Below are positions 62,605 to 64,000 of a stretch of DNA of 64,000 nt, one piece after another. Below the pieces are notes generated by a model. The model worked only from the letters and a program-made list of their open reading frames with translations. It ran no database searches and was not told where the DNA came from. Each line of letters begins with the position of its first letter. Position 1 is the stretch's first letter. Both the position numbers and the translations under genes were made by a program. Source of the stretch: a virus; IMG/VR virus record IMGVR_UViG_3300008107_008672, positions 1-64,000 of that record; one strand, written 5' to 3'.

Positions 62605-64000
62605 ATGATAATAGATATAGAGAACACAGGGAATTCTTTATCAGTTTCACATTATACAGAAGAGGGAGATGTTAATTTGTTAAAAATACCAGTTCCCAAG
62701 CATTTACAATTTGTTTGGCAAAAAACCTCTGAGAATGATAAAAACAAGGATAAAGATTGGAGATCATGGGATAATTTTCCAATTAAAAAAGTATCTTCCA
62801 GTAAATTTGATAAGTATAGGGTAGTAGAAATATTAGAGGCTATAGATCCTCATGTTACCAAACCACTATGGGATTATCAGATACCTAAAAAATATTTTGT
62901 CGATATCGAGGTAGAAATAACAGATAATCGAGCGGATTCGTTAGATACTGAGAATTCTAAAAATAGGGTACTTTCAATAGGTATGGCTTCGTCCCATGGT
63001 AAAATTTTAGTCATAGGATTAGAGGACATTTCACCTGATAGAATTCTTAAGATTGAAAAAAGAATAAAAGACCACTTTAAAGATCTTCCAGGAGAATGGA
63101 CATTTAATTATAGAAAATTTGATAGCGAATTTGATATGCTATACACTTTTCTTTCTAAGCTTGTACCAAAAATGCCTTTAATTACTGGATGGAACTGGTT
63201 TGGGTATGACTGGCCTTATCTTATAAACAGAGCAAAAAGATTAGGGATAGATCCAAAAATAGCTTCTCCTAGTGGTATTCTTTTAGGTATGAATCAAATA
63301 CCTATGCACGTACTTATGGTGGATTACCTTGATATCTATAAGAAATGGGATAGAGTAATAAAAATAAGGGAATCCAATTCTTTAGATTACGTAGCTAATC
63401 AAGCAGTAGGGTTAAAGAAAATTTCGTACAACGGGACACTTAAAGATTTATATGAATCCGACTTTGAAACATTCATATTTTACAATGCGGTAGACTGTGT
63501 GTTAGTCCATTATATAGATAAAAGATTAGATACTCTTTCCACATTTTTTAAGATTGCAGAGGTTAGCAGAGTAGAAATTAATAGGGCCTTATCTCCCGTA
63601 TGGACTACTGAAGTATTGATGCTAAGAAAATTCTTGGAAAGAAAAAGAATTATAGTTAACGAAAGAAAGGGAGAATCCCACGTAAAATTCGAAGGAGCTT
63701 ATGTTAAGAAGCCAGAGAAGGGATTATATGAATGGATTGCTTGTTTTGACTTTGCCTCACTATATCCTAATACAATGATGCAATGGGGAATATCTCCAGA
63801 AGCTTATATAGGTAAGAATCTTAAAGAAATACCAGAAGGAGCAATAAAAACTTCTTCAGGCGCGGTATTTTATAACAAGGATGGGGATGAGCCTATTCTT
63901 AGAGAGATATTAAAAGGACTTTATTCTCAAAGAAAAGCTACTAAGAAGAAATACTTTGAATGTGAAAAAGAAATAGAAAAAATAAAAAAAGCAATAAAAT
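62605..64000 (+). CDS. 43: DNA polymerase, T4 gp43-like (family B), 3' end outside window
   Basis: The ATG at 62605 starts MIIDIENTGNSLSVSHYTEE, and 465 codons are visible. Exonuclease motifs are in order: Exo I FVDIEVE (Asp100, Glu102), Exo II NWFGYDW (Asn197-Asp202) and Exo III YNAVD (Tyr293-Asp297). Polymerase motif A FDFASLYPN (Asp382) follows. These positions run parallel to T4 gp43 (D112, D219, D324, D408) with an offset of 12 to 27 residues, so the 3'-5' exonuclease should be active. The window ends at residue 465, before motif C. The 52-base upstream gap to the divergent minus-strand gene may hold the promoter. Confidence 0.95.
   Translation, partial: MIIDIENTGNSLSVSHYTEEGDVNLLKIPVPKHLQFVWQKTSENDKNKDKDWRSWDNFPIKKVSSSKFDKYRVVEILEAIDPHVTKPLWDYQIPKKYFVDIEVEITDNRADSLDTENSKNRVLSIGMASSHGKILVIGLEDISPDRILKIEKRIKDHFKDLPGEWTFNYRKFDSEFDMLYTFLSKLVPKMPLITGWNWFGYDWPYLINRAKRLGIDPKIASPSGILLGMNQIPMHVLMVDYLDIYKKWDRVIKIRESNSLDYVANQAVGLKKISYNGTLKDLYESDFETFIFYNAVDCVLVHYIDKRLDTLSTFFKIAEVSRVEINRALSPVWTTEVLMLRKFLERKRIIVNERKGESHVKFEGAYVKKPEKGLYEWIACFDFASLYPNTMMQWGISPEAYIGKNLKEIPEGAIKTSSGAVFYNKDGDEPILREILKGLYSQRKATKKKYFECEKEIEKIKKAIK

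Noticed and set aside
1-64000. tRNA genes, integrase, insertion sequences or homing endonucleases
   Set aside because: I looked through the intergenic gaps and gene list and saw no cloverleaf-like sequence, transposase, integrase or HNH/GIY-YIG motif; gaps are short and AT-rich.

Overview
The window is a continuous stretch of a large T4-like myovirus genome (order-of-magnitude AT-rich, ATA/AGA-rich codons). The phage very probably infects a member of the Bacteroidota. The phage assignment rests on recognisable baseplate proteins (gp53/LysM-like, gp27-like hub, gp5-like spike, gp25, gp6), a long run of giant tail-fibre or baseplate genes, and a T4-type replication and recombination set (gp32, gp61 primase, UvsY-like, UvsW, gp43 polymerase, PhoH). 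The host guess is inference. It rests on AT-rich start regions with almost no Shine-Dalgarno sequences, a small Hc1-type histone-like protein of the kind common in Bacteroidota, a DUF4494-like protein, and Reg_prop/SBBP-type beta-propeller repeats.

Layout. 1-2.9 kb: sugar and envelope genes (end of a GDP-mannose dehydratase, an arabinose-5-phosphate isomerase, Kdo-8-phosphate synthase, a glycosyltransferase and a methyltransferase). 2.9-4.7 kb: small genes including a Nudix hydrolase. 4.7-17.5 kb: first half of the baseplate/tail module (tube-like protein, LysM/gp53-like, hub, a protein with a 15/23-residue repeat tail, spike, and a 1696-residue giant). 17.5-20.1 kb: two non-structural-looking genes inside the baseplate module (a multi-S1-domain RNA-binding protein and a putative amidoligase). 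20.1-30.1 kb: gp25, gp6 and a 2258-residue beta-propeller protein. 30.1-30.8 kb: phoH on the minus strand. 30.9-49.8 kb: fibre and adhesin genes, a membrane-anchored coiled-coil protein and a tube-like protein. 49.7-54.7 kb: RuvC-like nuclease, gp32, primase, UvsY-like, UvsW. 54.7-62.6 kb: accessory block of small genes. Several of these carry a short N-terminal element that looks like a T4 capsid-targeting sequence. The block also holds an Hc1-like histone, a DUF4494-like gene, a degenerate ligase-domain/adenylyltransferase fusion and an MBD4-type DNA glycosylase. 62.6 kb to the end: gp43 DNA polymerase, cut by the window edge.

How it fits together. Nearly everything is on the plus strand and tightly packed, with many ATGA/TAATG overlaps. 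No stretch over 300 bases lacks a gene. I saw no tRNA, CRISPR array, integrase or insertion sequence. A clear intrinsic terminator lies at about 60.32 kb. A 9-base element (TATTAAATA) recurs in four intergenic spots and may be a late-promoter-like signal. Three genes (gp32 at 50.54 kb, a fibre/baseplate gene at 40.37 kb and a small gene at 60.46 kb) are each interrupted by an apparent single-base frameshift. These could be assembly indels or genuine recoding, and raw reads would decide. The most interesting parts are the putative capsid-targeted protein set, the histone-like gene, the amidoligase/S1 island inside the baseplate cluster, the 15/23-residue repeat protein, and the fusion protein with a ligase fold that has lost its catalytic lysine.
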